Source: JAISST01 sp050434145
GTDB taxonomy: Bacteria > Fusobacteriota > Fusobacteriia > Fusobacteriales > Fusobacteriaceae
Assembly (NCBI RefSeq): GCF_050434145.1
Contig: NZ_JBNPVX010000009.1
Span: 1-64,000, forward strand
Direction of reading: 5' to 3'
Length of the DNA stretch: 64,000 nt
Part shown: positions 42,551 through 52,712 of the stretch, piece by piece
Position numbering within the stretch: the first letter of the stretch is position 1
Layout: each line of letters opens with the position of its first letter
Position numbers and translations under genes: made by a program
Notes under the pieces: model-generated
The model's database searches: none
Told to the model about the DNA's origin: nothing
The model's input: the letters and a program-made list of their open reading frames with translations, nothing else

Positions 42551-43654
42551 CTATTCACTTATCCATCTAAGAGTTTTATAAGCTTTTTTATCTTTTAGAT
42601 AAACACGATATACTCTGCGTCCTATTCCAGTCAATATTTCCCAAGAACATTTAGTTGGTGTCGTTATATCTCGTATTATCTCATCATTATAGACAATAAC
42701 TTCATCTTCTATAGCCACATTTGATGCAATTGTTGCTGGTAATTTTACAATACACATGTCCATACATATATTTCCAATCACTGGGCATTTTTCTCCTTTT
42801 ATAATAAAATACATTTTATTAGAAAAATCTCTGTGCAATCCATCAGCATAGCCTACTGCTACTGTTGCAAAAGTCTCTCCTTTTTTCAATGTTGCGGTTC
42901 TTCCATATGAAATAGCTCTTTCTTCTACTGCAGTCCTTTTATATAATACTTTGCTTTTCATTGTAACTACACTTTTAAATCCATCAATCTTCTTTTCACC
43001 TAACATTCCATACATACAAATTCCAGGTCTCACTGCATTTCCTGATATTTTATCAAAATAACGAGAAATGCCACCACTATTTAATATATGAAAATAGTCG
43101 ACATTATAATCCTCAAATTTAATAAATTCTTCTATTTGCCTGATTGTATAATCATTTGACTCTTCAGTTTCAATATCTGCATCACTCAAATGAGAATACA
43201 TTCCACTAACATATATATTATTTTCCTTACAATATCTATATGCTCCATCTATTTCATTAGGTAGAAACCCTAATCTTCCCATGCCAGTGTCGATTTTCAG
43301 TTGTACACTCACATTAATATCATGCTCTACTAAAAATCTTAAATGTTCCATTGTGCTTATAGTAATGTGAAAATCCTCACCTTTACATTCCAAAAGTTCA
43401 TCTTCAAATAATGAGCCTAATATTAAGATTTTAGATTTTATGCTATTCTTCCTTAATTCTTGAGCTTCTTCCAAAGTTGCTACTCCAAAGAAACTTATAC
43501 CATTTTTTTCAAGAATCTTTGACATTTCCACTGCTCCAAGTCCATAACAATTTGCCTTAATAACACTTATTACTTCCTTATTAGGAGACAATCTTTTGAT
43601 TTGAGATATATTATGTAACAAATTATCTACATCTATTTCTACCCATACTCTCAT
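42551..43654 (-). CDS. alr: Alanine racemase
   Basis: Interconverts L- and D-alanine for peptidoglycan. The 367-residue fold type III PLP enzyme has the cofactor lysine in VIKANCYGLGA (Lys about 33; a variant of VVKADAYGHG), KIDTGMGRLGF (about 122-132), VRPGICMYGML and the C-terminal domain with the catalytic Tyr in RTAVEERAISYGRT (about 255-268). It ends directly at the start of rlmI (contiguous), indicating cotranscription. Confidence 0.93.
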   Translation of the reverse strand: MRVWVEIDVDNLLHNISQIKRLSPNKEVISVIKANCYGLGAVEMSKILEKNGISFFGVATLEEAQELRKNSIKSKILILGSLFEDELLECKGEDFHITISTMEHLRFLVEHDINVSVQLKIDTGMGRLGFLPNEIDGAYRYCKENNIYVSGMYSHLSDADIETEESNDYTIRQIEEFIKFEDYNVDYFHILNSGGISRYFDKISGNAVRPGICMYGMLGEKKIDGFKSVVTMKSKVLYKRTAVEERAISYGRTATLKKGETFATVAVGYADGLHRDFSNKMYFIIKGEKCPVIGNICMDMCIVKLPATIASNVAIEDEVIVYNDEIIRDITTPTKCSWEILTGIGRRVYRVYLKDKKAYKTLRWISE

Positions 43655-43727
43655 TTTTGCAATAACTCCTTAATCTTATTCTAGTCTATTAGACTCATTT
43701 TCATGTATTATTGTTTAAATTTTTTTA

Positions 43728-44666
43728 TTATACCAATATTTTCTCTTCTTCTTCTTGTTTTTCTTTTTCTTCATCAAAATTTTCCAAAGAACTTCTATTT
43801 TTTGAAAGTAAATATATTAATGGTGTTGCTACAAATAAAGAACTATATGTCCCTGCTGTTACTCCAATCAACAATGTAACTACAAATGTTTTCAAAGAAT
43901 CCCCACCAAATAATAATAATGCAATTATTGAAAATAATGTTGTGATTGATGTATTTATCGATCTTGTAATTACTTGATTGATACTTTCATCCAATGTTTC
44001 TTCTATTGTCTTTTTATTTCTTCTTCTTATACGTAAATTTTCTCTTATTCTATCAAATATTACTATTGTATCATTTATTGAATAACCTAAAATAGTCAGT
44101 ATTGCTGCAATAAAAGTACTATTTATTTCATACCCTAATATAGATACAATTCCCACTGATATAACAATATCATGAACCAATGCCAATACAGCTCCAATAG
44201 CAAATGTAAATTCAAATCTAAAAGTGATATAAATTATTATCAAAATCCCACCAATTATCAGAGAATAAATTGCAGAGCTTTTCAACTCTGACCCAATACT
44301 AGCTCCCACTTGTTCTTCTCTTTCTACACTATATTCTCCTAGCTCACCAAGATTAGTAGTTATCGCCTTTTTCTCACTTTCTGTTACTTCCTGAGATCTT
44401 ATTATTACTATTCCATCATCTGAAATTTGCACTTTTCTGCTATTAGGATCCATTTTAGGAATATCTTTTACCAATTTATCCAATGTATTATTCACTTTTG
44501 ATAAAGTTACATCAGAAGCATTTTTGTATTTTATTTGAAATAAATTTCCGCCAGAAAAATCTATACCAAAATTCAATCCTTTTATCAATAATGATCCTAT
44601 TGAAAGTATTATAAATACCATTGATAGCAAGAGATAATATTTAGTATATTTTATTTTTATATTCAT
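43728..44666 (-). CDS. secF: Protein translocase subunit SecF
   Basis: A 312-residue partner of SecD in the proton-driven late step of Sec export. It shows GLNFGIDFSGG (about 28-38), a periplasmic domain, and the helices with GYSINDTIVIFDRIRENLR (about 205-223), SINTSITT and GVTAGTYSSLFVATPL. The start overlaps the secD stop (TAATG), so translation is coupled. The C-terminal tail is strongly charged (EEKEKQEEEEK). Confidence 0.95.
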   Translation of the reverse strand: MNIKIKYTKYYLLLSMVFIILSIGSLLIKGLNFGIDFSGGNLFQIKYKNASDVTLSKVNNTLDKLVKDIPKMDPNSRKVQISDDGIVIIRSQEVTESEKKAITTNLGELGEYSVEREEQVGASIGSELKSSAIYSLIIGGILIIIYITFRFEFTFAIGAVLALVHDIVISVGIVSILGYEINSTFIAAILTILGYSINDTIVIFDRIRENLRIRRRNKKTIEETLDESINQVITRSINTSITTLFSIIALLLFGGDSLKTFVVTLLIGVTAGTYSSLFVATPLIYLLSKNRSSLENFDEEKEKQEEEEKILV

Positions 44667-45919
44667 TATTTCACCCCTTTTGATACTTTTCCATTATTCA
44701 CAATTTTCACACCAAAAAATTTGGGGTCTTTTAAATTAAACAGATATACAAAGGTTACCAGCAATATTTTTGTAATACTGATTGCTGTAAGCATAGAAGC
44801 CAATACTCCCAATGTTAATGTAACTGCAAAACCTTTTACAGATCCTGTCCCAAAAGAAAATAATATAACAGTAATAATCAATGTAGTAATATTGGAGTCA
44901 AATATTGCTATAAATCCTTTGCTAAATCCTGCATTAATGGCATTAAATATACTATTACCATGTCCTAATTCTTCTTTTATTCTTTCAAAAATAATTACAT
45001 TGGAATCTACTGCCATTCCTGCTGAAAGGACAAGCCCTGCTATTCCAGGCAATGTCAATGTGGCATCTATAAAATTTAATGCTCCAAAAGAAACTATCCC
45101 ATAAATTGTAAGAGCCAAATTAGCAACAAATCCAGGTAATTTATAAAATATAAACATAAATAACCAAATTAGTCCTATGGCCACTATTCCAGCTTTTTTA
45201 CTTTGTGCTATTGATTCATCACCCAGTGATGCTCCCACTGTTCTTGTTTCAGCAATTTCAGCTTTTATTGGCAGAGCACCAGCATTTAATAATGTCGCTG
45301 TGGCTGTCGCTTCTGTCATTGTATAATTTCCTGTAATAACCCCACTTCCACCTGATATTTCAGTCTGAATCACAGGAGCTGTTTGTACAACCCCATCAAG
45401 AGTTATTGCTAACTTTTTACCAATATTATTTTTTGTGATTTCAGCAAATTTTACTGCTCCATCTGGAGTCATTTCAAAATGTATTTGTGGTTTTCCTAAT
45501 TGATCATGAGAAACCCCTGCTTTTGATAAAGCGCTTCCAGTTAATAATGTCTCTCCCAAAGTTCCGTCTGAATTTTCAATCTTAAACTCTAACAATGCTG
45601 TCTTCCCTATCATATTAACTGCTTCTTCAACATTGGAAATCCCTGGTAGTTCTACTATTATTCTTCTTTCACCAGATCTTTGAATTTGGGCTTCTGCTAC
45701 CCCTATTCCATTGACACGACGATTCAAAACTTCTACCAATCTTGTCATATCATCATCAGTTATTTTTTTCCCATTTGTTTCTTCCTCTGCTTCTAACACA
45801 ACATAAACTCCACCTTTCAAGTCTAATCCAAGTTTTGTTGGTTTGAACAAAATCAACCATAACCCACCTGCTACTACTAATAATACAAAAAGTAGTTTTA
45901 ACAACAAGTTTTTCATCAT
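44666..45919 (-). CDS. secD: Protein translocase subunit SecD
   Basis: A 417-residue SecD with KLGLDLKGGVYVVLEAE (about 31-47), the P1 periplasmic domain (about 50-225) with RVNGIGVAEAQIQRSGERRIIVELPG, and six helices including AGMAVDSNVIIFERIKEEL. It is shorter than E. coli SecD and like the compact versions of low-GC bacteria. A GGAGGAG site precedes the start; ruvX lies 20 bases upstream. Confidence 0.95.
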   Translation of the reverse strand: MMKNLLLKLLFVLLVVAGGLWLILFKPTKLGLDLKGGVYVVLEAEEETNGKKITDDDMTRLVEVLNRRVNGIGVAEAQIQRSGERRIIVELPGISNVEEAVNMIGKTALLEFKIENSDGTLGETLLTGSALSKAGVSHDQLGKPQIHFEMTPDGAVKFAEITKNNIGKKLAITLDGVVQTAPVIQTEISGGSGVITGNYTMTEATATATLLNAGALPIKAEIAETRTVGASLGDESIAQSKKAGIVAIGLIWLFMFIFYKLPGFVANLALTIYGIVSFGALNFIDATLTLPGIAGLVLSAGMAVDSNVIIFERIKEELGHGNSIFNAINAGFSKGFIAIFDSNITTLIITVILFSFGTGSVKGFAVTLTLGVLASMLTAISITKILLVTFVYLFNLKDPKFFGVKIVNNGKVSKGVK

Positions 45920-45939
45920 TCTCCTCCAATTTTATGTTA

Positions 45940-46368
45940 TTATAACTTTTTATTTTTTTCTATGTCCAAAAAATTCTGAAGTATCAATGCTGCAGCTACT
46001 TTATCTACAACTTTTCTTTTTTCTATTGCCCCTTTCTTATTCATATCACTTAAAAGTCTGTCTGCTTCTATAGTTGTGTACCTTTCATCTACTTCAATTA
46101 TTTCAGCATCTGGCATTTCTTTCAATAATTTTTTTATGAATTCTCTTACCTTTTCTGCCTGTCTTTTTTCAGTACCATCTAGACTTTTTGGAATTCCTAT
46201 TACTATTGACTTGGTTACATTACTCTCACAAATTTCTCTAATTCTCTTTATTGCTTTTATTTTTCTTCTATCTATGACTTCCAATGGTGTAACAGTTATT
46301 CCCAAAATATCAGATTTTGCTACTCCTATTCTTACATCACCTACATCCAACGCGATATATTTTTTCAT
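45940..46368 (-). CDS. ruvX: Holliday junction resolvase-like protein RuvX (YqgF)
   Basis: A 142-residue RNase H-fold protein, ALDVGDVRIGVAKSD at residues 5-19 with the first acidic residue, VIGIPKSLDGTEK (about 55-67), and DERYTTIEADRLL (about 98-110). YqgF proteins process 16S rRNA 5' ends in E. coli and are essential in many bacteria. It lies 12 bases after alaS, a frequent alaS-yqgF pairing. Confidence 0.93.
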   Translation of the reverse strand: MKKYIALDVGDVRIGVAKSDILGITVTPLEVIDRRKIKAIKRIREICESNVTKSIVIGIPKSLDGTEKRQAEKVREFIKKLLKEMPDAEIIEVDERYTTIEADRLLSDMNKKGAIEKRKVVDKVAAALILQNFLDIEKNKKL

Positions 46369-46380
46369 TTTTACCTCAGA

Positions 46381-48984
46381 TTATTTTAATAACATCTCCA
46401 ACATGTTACGTATTTTTTCAATCGCTTCATCTATTTTTTCAATATCTTTTCCACCTGCCTGTGCAAAGTCAGGTCTTCCGCCACCATTTCCACCTGCTAT
46501 TTTTGCAGCTTCCCTTACTAAATCTCCAGCTTTAATTTTTGATACAAGATCATTGGTTACGCCCACTGCAAATATCAATTTATCTCCTATTGACGATAAT
46601 ATGCTCACAGAACTTGGATATTTCACCTTAATAGTATCTATAATATTTCGAAGTTCTTCTGGCTTTTTATCTTTATAATTTAGAAAAATAACTTTATTAC
46701 CATTTATATTTTCTACTTTCAAGTCTGATACATTAGTTTCAAATGTCAAAAGTTTATTTTTCAATTGAGCAATTTCTTTTTCGTTTGATTTAAGTTTGGT
46801 CATCATTTCTTCCAGACGTATTTTGGTAGTAAAAAAATCTGCTTTTATTGTCTTACCTATTTCAACTAGCAATCTTCTCTTGACTGCCATATCATTATAG
46901 GCATTAAGACTTGTTAACGCCTCTATTCTTCGGACACCTGCAGCTATTCCACTTTCACTGTCTATTCTTAGGACTCCTATTTTTCCTATATTATCTATAT
47001 GAGTTCCTCCACAAAGTTCCATGGAAAAATCCCCAATGCTAACAACTCTTACTACATCACCATACTTATCTTCAAATAATGCTTCTGCTCCTCTTTTCTG
47101 AGCTTCTGCCAAAGGCAAGAATTCTACCTTTACATCTGATCCTTGTGCAATTTTTATGTTCACAAGTAACTCGACTTTTTCTAATTCATCATCTGTTATA
47201 GCTTGGTAATGACTAAAGTCAAATCTCAATCTTTCTCTATCAACATAAGAACCAGCTTGATGTACATGATTCCCCAATACTACTTTTAATGCTCTGTGTA
47301 ATAGATGTGTTGCTGTATGATTTTTGGCTATAGCCAATCTTTCCATTTCATCTACTTCCAACAAATATTCTTCCAGTTCAATGGGATCACCACTTACTTT
47401 TTCAACTATATGAATAAATAAGCCTTTCTGCCTTTTTACATCTTTTACTAATCCAGTAAAATTTTTTCCACTTATTTTACCTACATCTCCACATTGTCCA
47501 CCTGACTCACCATAGAATGGTGTGTTATCAAAAATCATCAAATATTCTTTTTCACCAATCACTTCAAAATACAGTAATTTTCCTGTATCTTCCAACCTGT
47601 CATATCCAGTAAAATTAGTAACACCATATTGATCATATAATCTTTCTATTAGTTCATTTTGCCCTTTTTCCATGACAACTTCTCTAGCAGATCTTGCTTT
47701 TTCTTTTTGCTCATTCATTTTTTCTTGAAACTCTTCTCTAGAAACTTCGATATCATTTTCACTGCATATTTCTTCTGTTAATTCAAATGGAAAACCATAT
47801 GTATCATATAATTTGAAAGTTGCTTCAGCAGGTAACTTTTTACCATCATTTTCTTTTAATAATGTCAATACCTGATTTACTAAATGCATTCCTTGATCCA
47901 AAGTCTTAGAAAATTTTTCTTCTTCTATTTTTGTAATTTTTTTAATATGACTACAATTCTCTACTAGTTCTGGATACGATTCTTTCATCATTTCAACTAC
48001 TTTGTCTATCATTTTATATAAAAACAATTCTTTCTGTCCTAATAATCTTCCATGCCTTACTGCTCTTCTCAATATCCGTCTTAATACATATCCTCTTCCT
48101 TCATTGGAAGGGATTACCCCATCATTTATCATAAATGTAACTGCTCTCGAATGATCTGTAATAACTTTTAAAGAATATTTATTTTTTTCACTTGCATTGT
48201 ATGATGAATTTGTCAATACTTCTGCTGTTTTTATAAGTGGATATAATAGATCTGTCTCAAAATTATTAGCTTTACCTTGTACAACTGCTACTATTCTTTC
48301 CAAACCAGCTCCAGTATCAATATTTTTTTTGGGCAATGGTTGCAGCGTTCCATCCTCTAGCCTATTCCATTCTGTAAATACAAGATTCCATATTTCTATA
48401 AATCTATCATCTGTATTAGGATCACCCAATTTTGAATTTTCATCTCCGCCAAATGAAATCCCCAAATCCACATATATTTCTGAACATGGACCACATGACC
48501 CAGTGGGACCTGCAGACCACCAGTTATCTTCCTCGCCAAATCTAACTATTTTTTCTTTGGGAAAGTTACACTCTTCTACCCAAATTTTTTCTGCTTCATC
48601 ATCCGTTGTAAAAACGCTTACCCATAGTCTTTTTTCTTCTAGCCCCAATACTTTTGTCACAAATTCATATGACCAAGTTATTGCTTCTTTTTTAAAATAA
48701 TCACCAAAAGAAAAATTGCCTAACATTTCAAAAAAAGTGTGATGTCTTGCAGTCTTTCCAACATTTTCCAAATCATTTGTTCTTATGCACTTTTGGTATG
48801 TAGTAATTCTTGGTGCTGGTGCTTCTTTTTGACCAAGAAAATATGGTTTGAATGGTACCATTCCTGCCACTGTCAAAAGTAATGTTGGGTCATCTGGAAT
48901 CAATGATGCACTCTCAAAATGTTTATGTCCCTTACTTTCAAAAAATTCTATAAATTTACTTCTTATCTCATTTCCTGTTAACAA
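46381..48984 (-). CDS. alaS: Alanyl-tRNA synthetase
   Basis: An 867-residue class II synthetase in full-length form: catalytic core (FFEMLGNFSFGDYFKKEAI, about 83-101), tRNA-recognition domain, editing domain with HTATHLLH (about 555-562, zinc ligands) and CGGTHIDNIG, and a C-terminal coiled coil plus DHHA1 domain ending GGNGGGRPDFAQAGG. It starts with TTG after GGGAGG. MITE copy 2 lies just upstream between it and lptB. No T-box motif is visible in the leader. Confidence 0.95.
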   Translation of the reverse strand: MLTGNEIRSKFIEFFESKGHKHFESASLIPDDPTLLLTVAGMVPFKPYFLGQKEAPAPRITTYQKCIRTNDLENVGKTARHHTFFEMLGNFSFGDYFKKEAITWSYEFVTKVLGLEEKRLWVSVFTTDDEAEKIWVEECNFPKEKIVRFGEEDNWWSAGPTGSCGPCSEIYVDLGISFGGDENSKLGDPNTDDRFIEIWNLVFTEWNRLEDGTLQPLPKKNIDTGAGLERIVAVVQGKANNFETDLLYPLIKTAEVLTNSSYNASEKNKYSLKVITDHSRAVTFMINDGVIPSNEGRGYVLRRILRRAVRHGRLLGQKELFLYKMIDKVVEMMKESYPELVENCSHIKKITKIEEEKFSKTLDQGMHLVNQVLTLLKENDGKKLPAEATFKLYDTYGFPFELTEEICSENDIEVSREEFQEKMNEQKEKARSAREVVMEKGQNELIERLYDQYGVTNFTGYDRLEDTGKLLYFEVIGEKEYLMIFDNTPFYGESGGQCGDVGKISGKNFTGLVKDVKRQKGLFIHIVEKVSGDPIELEEYLLEVDEMERLAIAKNHTATHLLHRALKVVLGNHVHQAGSYVDRERLRFDFSHYQAITDDELEKVELLVNIKIAQGSDVKVEFLPLAEAQKRGAEALFEDKYGDVVRVVSIGDFSMELCGGTHIDNIGKIGVLRIDSESGIAAGVRRIEALTSLNAYNDMAVKRRLLVEIGKTIKADFFTTKIRLEEMMTKLKSNEKEIAQLKNKLLTFETNVSDLKVENINGNKVIFLNYKDKKPEELRNIIDTIKVKYPSSVSILSSIGDKLIFAVGVTNDLVSKIKAGDLVREAAKIAGGNGGGRPDFAQAGGKDIEKIDEAIEKIRNMLEMLLK

Positions 48985-49013
48985 TTGAATCCTCCCTAAT
49001 CATCATATACTTT

Positions 49014-49186
49014 AAGCTATTGCAAAATAATTTTTACTTGCAAAATTTGCACTTTTATTATTCTTTTGATTCTTCTTTTCCTCCAGACTCGATATGCTCG
49101 GATGCTGTTGAAAGTTGAAAGATTTATTTATATAAAAATTTTTTGTAAAAATAATAAAGAAAACTTTGTATTTCGCAACTACCTAT
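49014..49186. mobile_element. MITE-like element, copy 2
   Basis: A non-coding element of about 173 bp between lptB and alaS. It is flanked by a perfect 12-base direct repeat ATCATATACTTT (49002-49013 and 49187-49198). The ends are imperfect inverted repeats: left AAGCTATTGCAAAAT, right TTTCGCAACTACCT. Internal stretches (TTTGCACTTTTATT, TTTTCCTCCAGACTCG) match copy 3. The right duplication lies 1 base beyond the lptB stop codon, so the element was inserted exactly at the gene end. Confidence 0.8.
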
Positions 49187-49199
49187 ATCATATACTTTT

Positions 49200-49922
49200 T
49201 TATAATTTAAACTTTTCGCCTAGATATATCTTTCTGGCGGCTTCATTATTCACTATTTCTCTAGGACTTCCACTCACTAAAATCTTGCCTTGTGCCATTA
49301 TATAAGCTTTTTCTGTAATCATCAATGTTTCTCTTACATTATGGTCTGTTATTAATATTCCCAGTCCTATTTTTTTTAGATATCTCACTATTTCTTGGAT
49401 ATCTTCCACAGCTATTGGATCTACTCCAGCAAATGGTTCATCCAATAATATAAAACTAGGATTATTCGCAATAGTTCTGGCTATTTCTATACGCCGTCTC
49501 TCTCCACCTGATAGAGAATAACCTAGAGATTTTCTGACATGGGTCAGCTTAAACTCTTCCAACAATTTTTCCATTATTTCCTTTTTTCCTTTTTCTGAAA
49601 CAGATTTCATTTCTAAGACTGCTAAAATATTTTCTTCTACAGTTAGATTTCTAAATACAGAGGGTTCTTGAGCTAGATAGCCTATTCCCAAATTGGCTCG
49701 TTTATACATAGGATATTCAGTTATATTTTCATTATCGCAATATACAGTCCCAGAATCAGGCCTTACTATTCCTGTAACCATATAAAATGTAGTCGTTTTT
49801 CCAGCACCATTAGGGCCTAACAAACCAACTATTTCACCTTTTTTTACTTCGACATCTACCTTATCTACTACTTTTCTTTTTTTATAACTTTTGGTTAATC
49901 CTTGAGCCACCAAACTTCTCAT
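49200..49922 (-). CDS. lptB: LPS export ABC transporter ATP-binding protein LptB
   Basis: A 240-residue ATPase that powers LPS extraction with LptF and LptG. Walker A GPNGAGKTT (about 34-42), signature SLSGGERRRIEIAR (about 136-149), Walker B FILLDEPFAGVDP, and ILITDHNVRETL with the switch His are as in LptB proteins. Its neighbour upstream is the large LptC/LptA-type gene. Start with AAGGAGAT site. lptF and lptG lie farther down the same strand. Confidence 0.93.
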   Translation of the reverse strand: MRSLVAQGLTKSYKKRKVVDKVDVEVKKGEIVGLLGPNGAGKTTTFYMVTGIVRPDSGTVYCDNENITEYPMYKRANLGIGYLAQEPSVFRNLTVEENILAVLEMKSVSEKGKKEIMEKLLEEFKLTHVRKSLGYSLSGGERRRIEIARTIANNPSFILLDEPFAGVDPIAVEDIQEIVRYLKKIGLGILITDHNVRETLMITEKAYIMAQGKILVSGSPREIVNNEAARKIYLGEKFKL

Positions 49923-50000
49923 AACTTATCTCCTTGCATTAGAAAACTTCATTAACTACAAAATTTATTGTTACATGGAAAATTTTGGCCTCATGCAACA

Positions 50001-52709
50001 CTATTTTTTATTCTTATACTCTACATAAACATTTCCACTGGCTTTTGCTTTTTTTGTTTTCATATTATATGTTGCTTTATCTGCTGTCAAATGCCCTTCT
50101 TCATTTTTTATTTTCACATTTCCCAAAAATTCCACTATTCCCGATTTTCTATTAATTTTACCATTGTCACCATAAGCTTCTGTTACCTTTTTTACCAGAT
50201 CAATATTTTTTATATATACCTTTCCTGATAAAGTGGCAATATCATTATTTAGAAATATCGTTCCTTTGTTTCCTTTTGCAAATATTTCTCCATTTTCTTT
50301 ATCATTAGTATATAGCTCTACCTTATTTTGTGCAAACAATATTTTTTTCTCTATATTATATTCTATATATTCAGCATTAGCTTTTCTCTCTTTTTGATCA
50401 AAAGTTACTCTTCCTCTTGCTTCACTCCTTACTGGACTATATTTTTTATTTACATTCTTAAAATATACTCTCACAAAATCTCCAGTAAAATTTGTAGGTT
50501 CTTCTTGACTAGTGATGAATGCTTTTGCATTATTAATGAAGTCCACTCTCATTTCTCTCATTAGTCCTGATATTTTCTCTGCAGAAAATGTATCACCACT
50601 ATCTGATACAATCTCTATCCCATTTCCATTTAGAGTCCCAGCTTTCATATTATAAACAATATTATTTCCATTCACTATATAATTGCTATAGTGAGCTGTA
50701 TAGCCATTATGACCTTCAAATATTTCATTTACAGTAGAATATTCTAATCTATTCCCATATATTTTTTGCCCATTTAAATTCCTATTTACAATATGCGCAT
50801 TATTTATCAAAGATATTTTTCCATCTTTAGTAGAATAATTAACTCTTTCACTTTCAATATCGTATTCATTATATTTTCCAACAAATGTTTCCCCATAGAA
50901 AATTCCATCATTTACTTTATATACGCCTTTTTCAATGGTTCCATTAAATGTTCCATCTTTTCCTGTAATAACTATTTCATTAGGAATTTCTATTATCTCT
51001 CTTTTTAAATCATAGTATCCATCTGTAGATTTTGCTACCAATTGTTCATTTTCTATTACAATAGCACCTGTTATCTTTACAAAACTATCTTTCTGAAAAG
51101 AAAATTTTTCCCCTGTAACTCTAGTGCCATTTTTAGTATTTTGAAATACTAACTGACTTTCTATATATCCTATTCCTGTCTTACTGTTGTATCGCAGATT
51201 TTCACCAATAGTTTCAAAGCTTTCGCCTTTTACTTTCACTAATCCATCATCTATAAAATCCCCTGTAACACTATTGTATGTAGCATCATTCCCATGATAA
51301 GAGACTTTATTCTCTTTGAGAGTCATTATATAATTACTTACAATTCTTCCTTTTCCTATTTTATTATTATGTTCTATTTCTTCACCAGTTAAGATATATT
51401 GCTCATCTTCATATACAACATTTCCTTTCCCTATATAACTTTCTTCGATCGCATCCAATTGTAATAAATTTCCACTTAGTTTTTTCTTTTCTACTTTATC
51501 AAATACATAGCCATTTATCACATACCCAGATTTTTTCTCCGTATTATAATAACCTTTTTCTCCCTCACTGTCATACCTAGTTCCATCTACTTTATAATAA
51601 TCATTTAAAAATACATCTTTATTAGAAAAATTATATACTAAATTACTTGTGGTAAATACTCCATCTTTTGATCTATAATTTACTGGTCTTTCCTTTGTTC
51701 CTACAATAGTCACTGTATTTTTTTCATCATTTAAAATGATCTGTTCTCCAGTCAATTCCTCTTTATCTTTGGATACTATTTTCACATTTCCATAAATATA
51801 TAATTCTTTTTTTTCTGTATCAAAATATCCTTCATTTCCATTCATTTGATATTCTACATTTCCACCAAAAATAGGACCATAGATTTTAACAATATTAGAT
51901 TTTTCTTCTTTTATAATCTTATCTGCAAAAATTTTATACCCTGAAGCCTCAAAAGCAACATTTTTTGTTATTTCCAGTGCTTCACTTTCATCATTATATA
52001 ATATTCTTTCACCCAATAATTTTATCCCTCTATATATCAAATCAAAAGATTCGTTACTTTCAACTATCTTTTTTTCCATGTTATAGGATAGTTTTTTTAT
52101 ATTTCCACTTACAGGATTATCATTATTATCTGTTCCTCCTAGCTTAATATTGCCTTCCATGGTGACAATTTGACTTTTTTCATCATAATCACCTTTATCT
52201 CCAGCAGCAAATATTTTTCCAACTGTAAGTTTAACATTTTTTTCTAATTTTATATAGGAAATTTTTGAATCACTTATATATTTTTCACCAAATATAGATA
52301 ATTTTTTCTCTTCATTTATTGCTTTTATTCCTTCTTCTGAGGTTATTATATCCTTACTCTTATTATAATCTATTTGCTCAGATTCTATTTTCCAGCCATT
52401 TTCACTACGACCTCTTATATTTTTCCTCAATTCTAAGTCATTGTTTTTATCTATACGTATACTATCAGCTTTAATTTGTGTCTTATCTTTTAATATAATA
52501 AGTTCACCAAATTCAAATTTCGTTTCCTTTGTTTTTAAATAGTCAAGTTGCTTTTCTGCTTCTACTTTGTATTCATCATTTTCATATTTAGTTTTAGTTG
52601 TTATGACAGGAGCTCCACCATCTGGAAGATTTTCGTCACTAAAATAATTTAAATATCCTAATACAAGGACTGCAACTCCTATTAAAATATAAATTATCTT
52701 TTTTTTCAT
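50001..52709 (-). CDS. Giant LptC/LptA-type LPS bridge protein (tandem OstA repeats)
   Basis: A 902-residue protein: a single N-terminal membrane anchor (KKIIYILIGVAVLVLGYL, about 3-20), an LptC-like opening segment (about 35-150), then repeated beta-hairpin units to the C-terminus. The unit has the form G.xx.xY.....xxx..G.V.I and I count at least 13, for example GDKGDYDEKSQIVTMEGNI (170-188), GNEGYFDTEKKELYIYGNV and GDNGKINRKSGIVEFLGNV; the last about 110 residues read like ordinary LptA. LptA of E. coli is about 185 residues and oligomerises; here the bridge may be covalent and tethered. No separate lptA or lptC is present. It sits between mutS and lptB. Confidence 0.8.
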   Translation of the reverse strand: MKKKIIYILIGVAVLVLGYLNYFSDENLPDGGAPVITTKTKYENDEYKVEAEKQLDYLKTKETKFEFGELIILKDKTQIKADSIRIDKNNDLELRKNIRGRSENGWKIESEQIDYNKSKDIITSEEGIKAINEEKKLSIFGEKYISDSKISYIKLEKNVKLTVGKIFAAGDKGDYDEKSQIVTMEGNIKLGGTDNNDNPVSGNIKKLSYNMEKKIVESNESFDLIYRGIKLLGERILYNDESEALEITKNVAFEASGYKIFADKIIKEEKSNIVKIYGPIFGGNVEYQMNGNEGYFDTEKKELYIYGNVKIVSKDKEELTGEQIILNDEKNTVTIVGTKERPVNYRSKDGVFTTSNLVYNFSNKDVFLNDYYKVDGTRYDSEGEKGYYNTEKKSGYVINGYVFDKVEKKKLSGNLLQLDAIEESYIGKGNVVYEDEQYILTGEEIEHNNKIGKGRIVSNYIMTLKENKVSYHGNDATYNSVTGDFIDDGLVKVKGESFETIGENLRYNSKTGIGYIESQLVFQNTKNGTRVTGEKFSFQKDSFVKITGAIVIENEQLVAKSTDGYYDLKREIIEIPNEIVITGKDGTFNGTIEKGVYKVNDGIFYGETFVGKYNEYDIESERVNYSTKDGKISLINNAHIVNRNLNGQKIYGNRLEYSTVNEIFEGHNGYTAHYSNYIVNGNNIVYNMKAGTLNGNGIEIVSDSGDTFSAEKISGLMREMRVDFINNAKAFITSQEEPTNFTGDFVRVYFKNVNKKYSPVRSEARGRVTFDQKERKANAEYIEYNIEKKILFAQNKVELYTNDKENGEIFAKGNKGTIFLNNDIATLSGKVYIKNIDLVKKVTEAYGDNGKINRKSGIVEFLGNVKIKNEEGHLTADKATYNMKTKKAKASGNVYVEYKNKK

Positions 52710-52712
52710 AAT

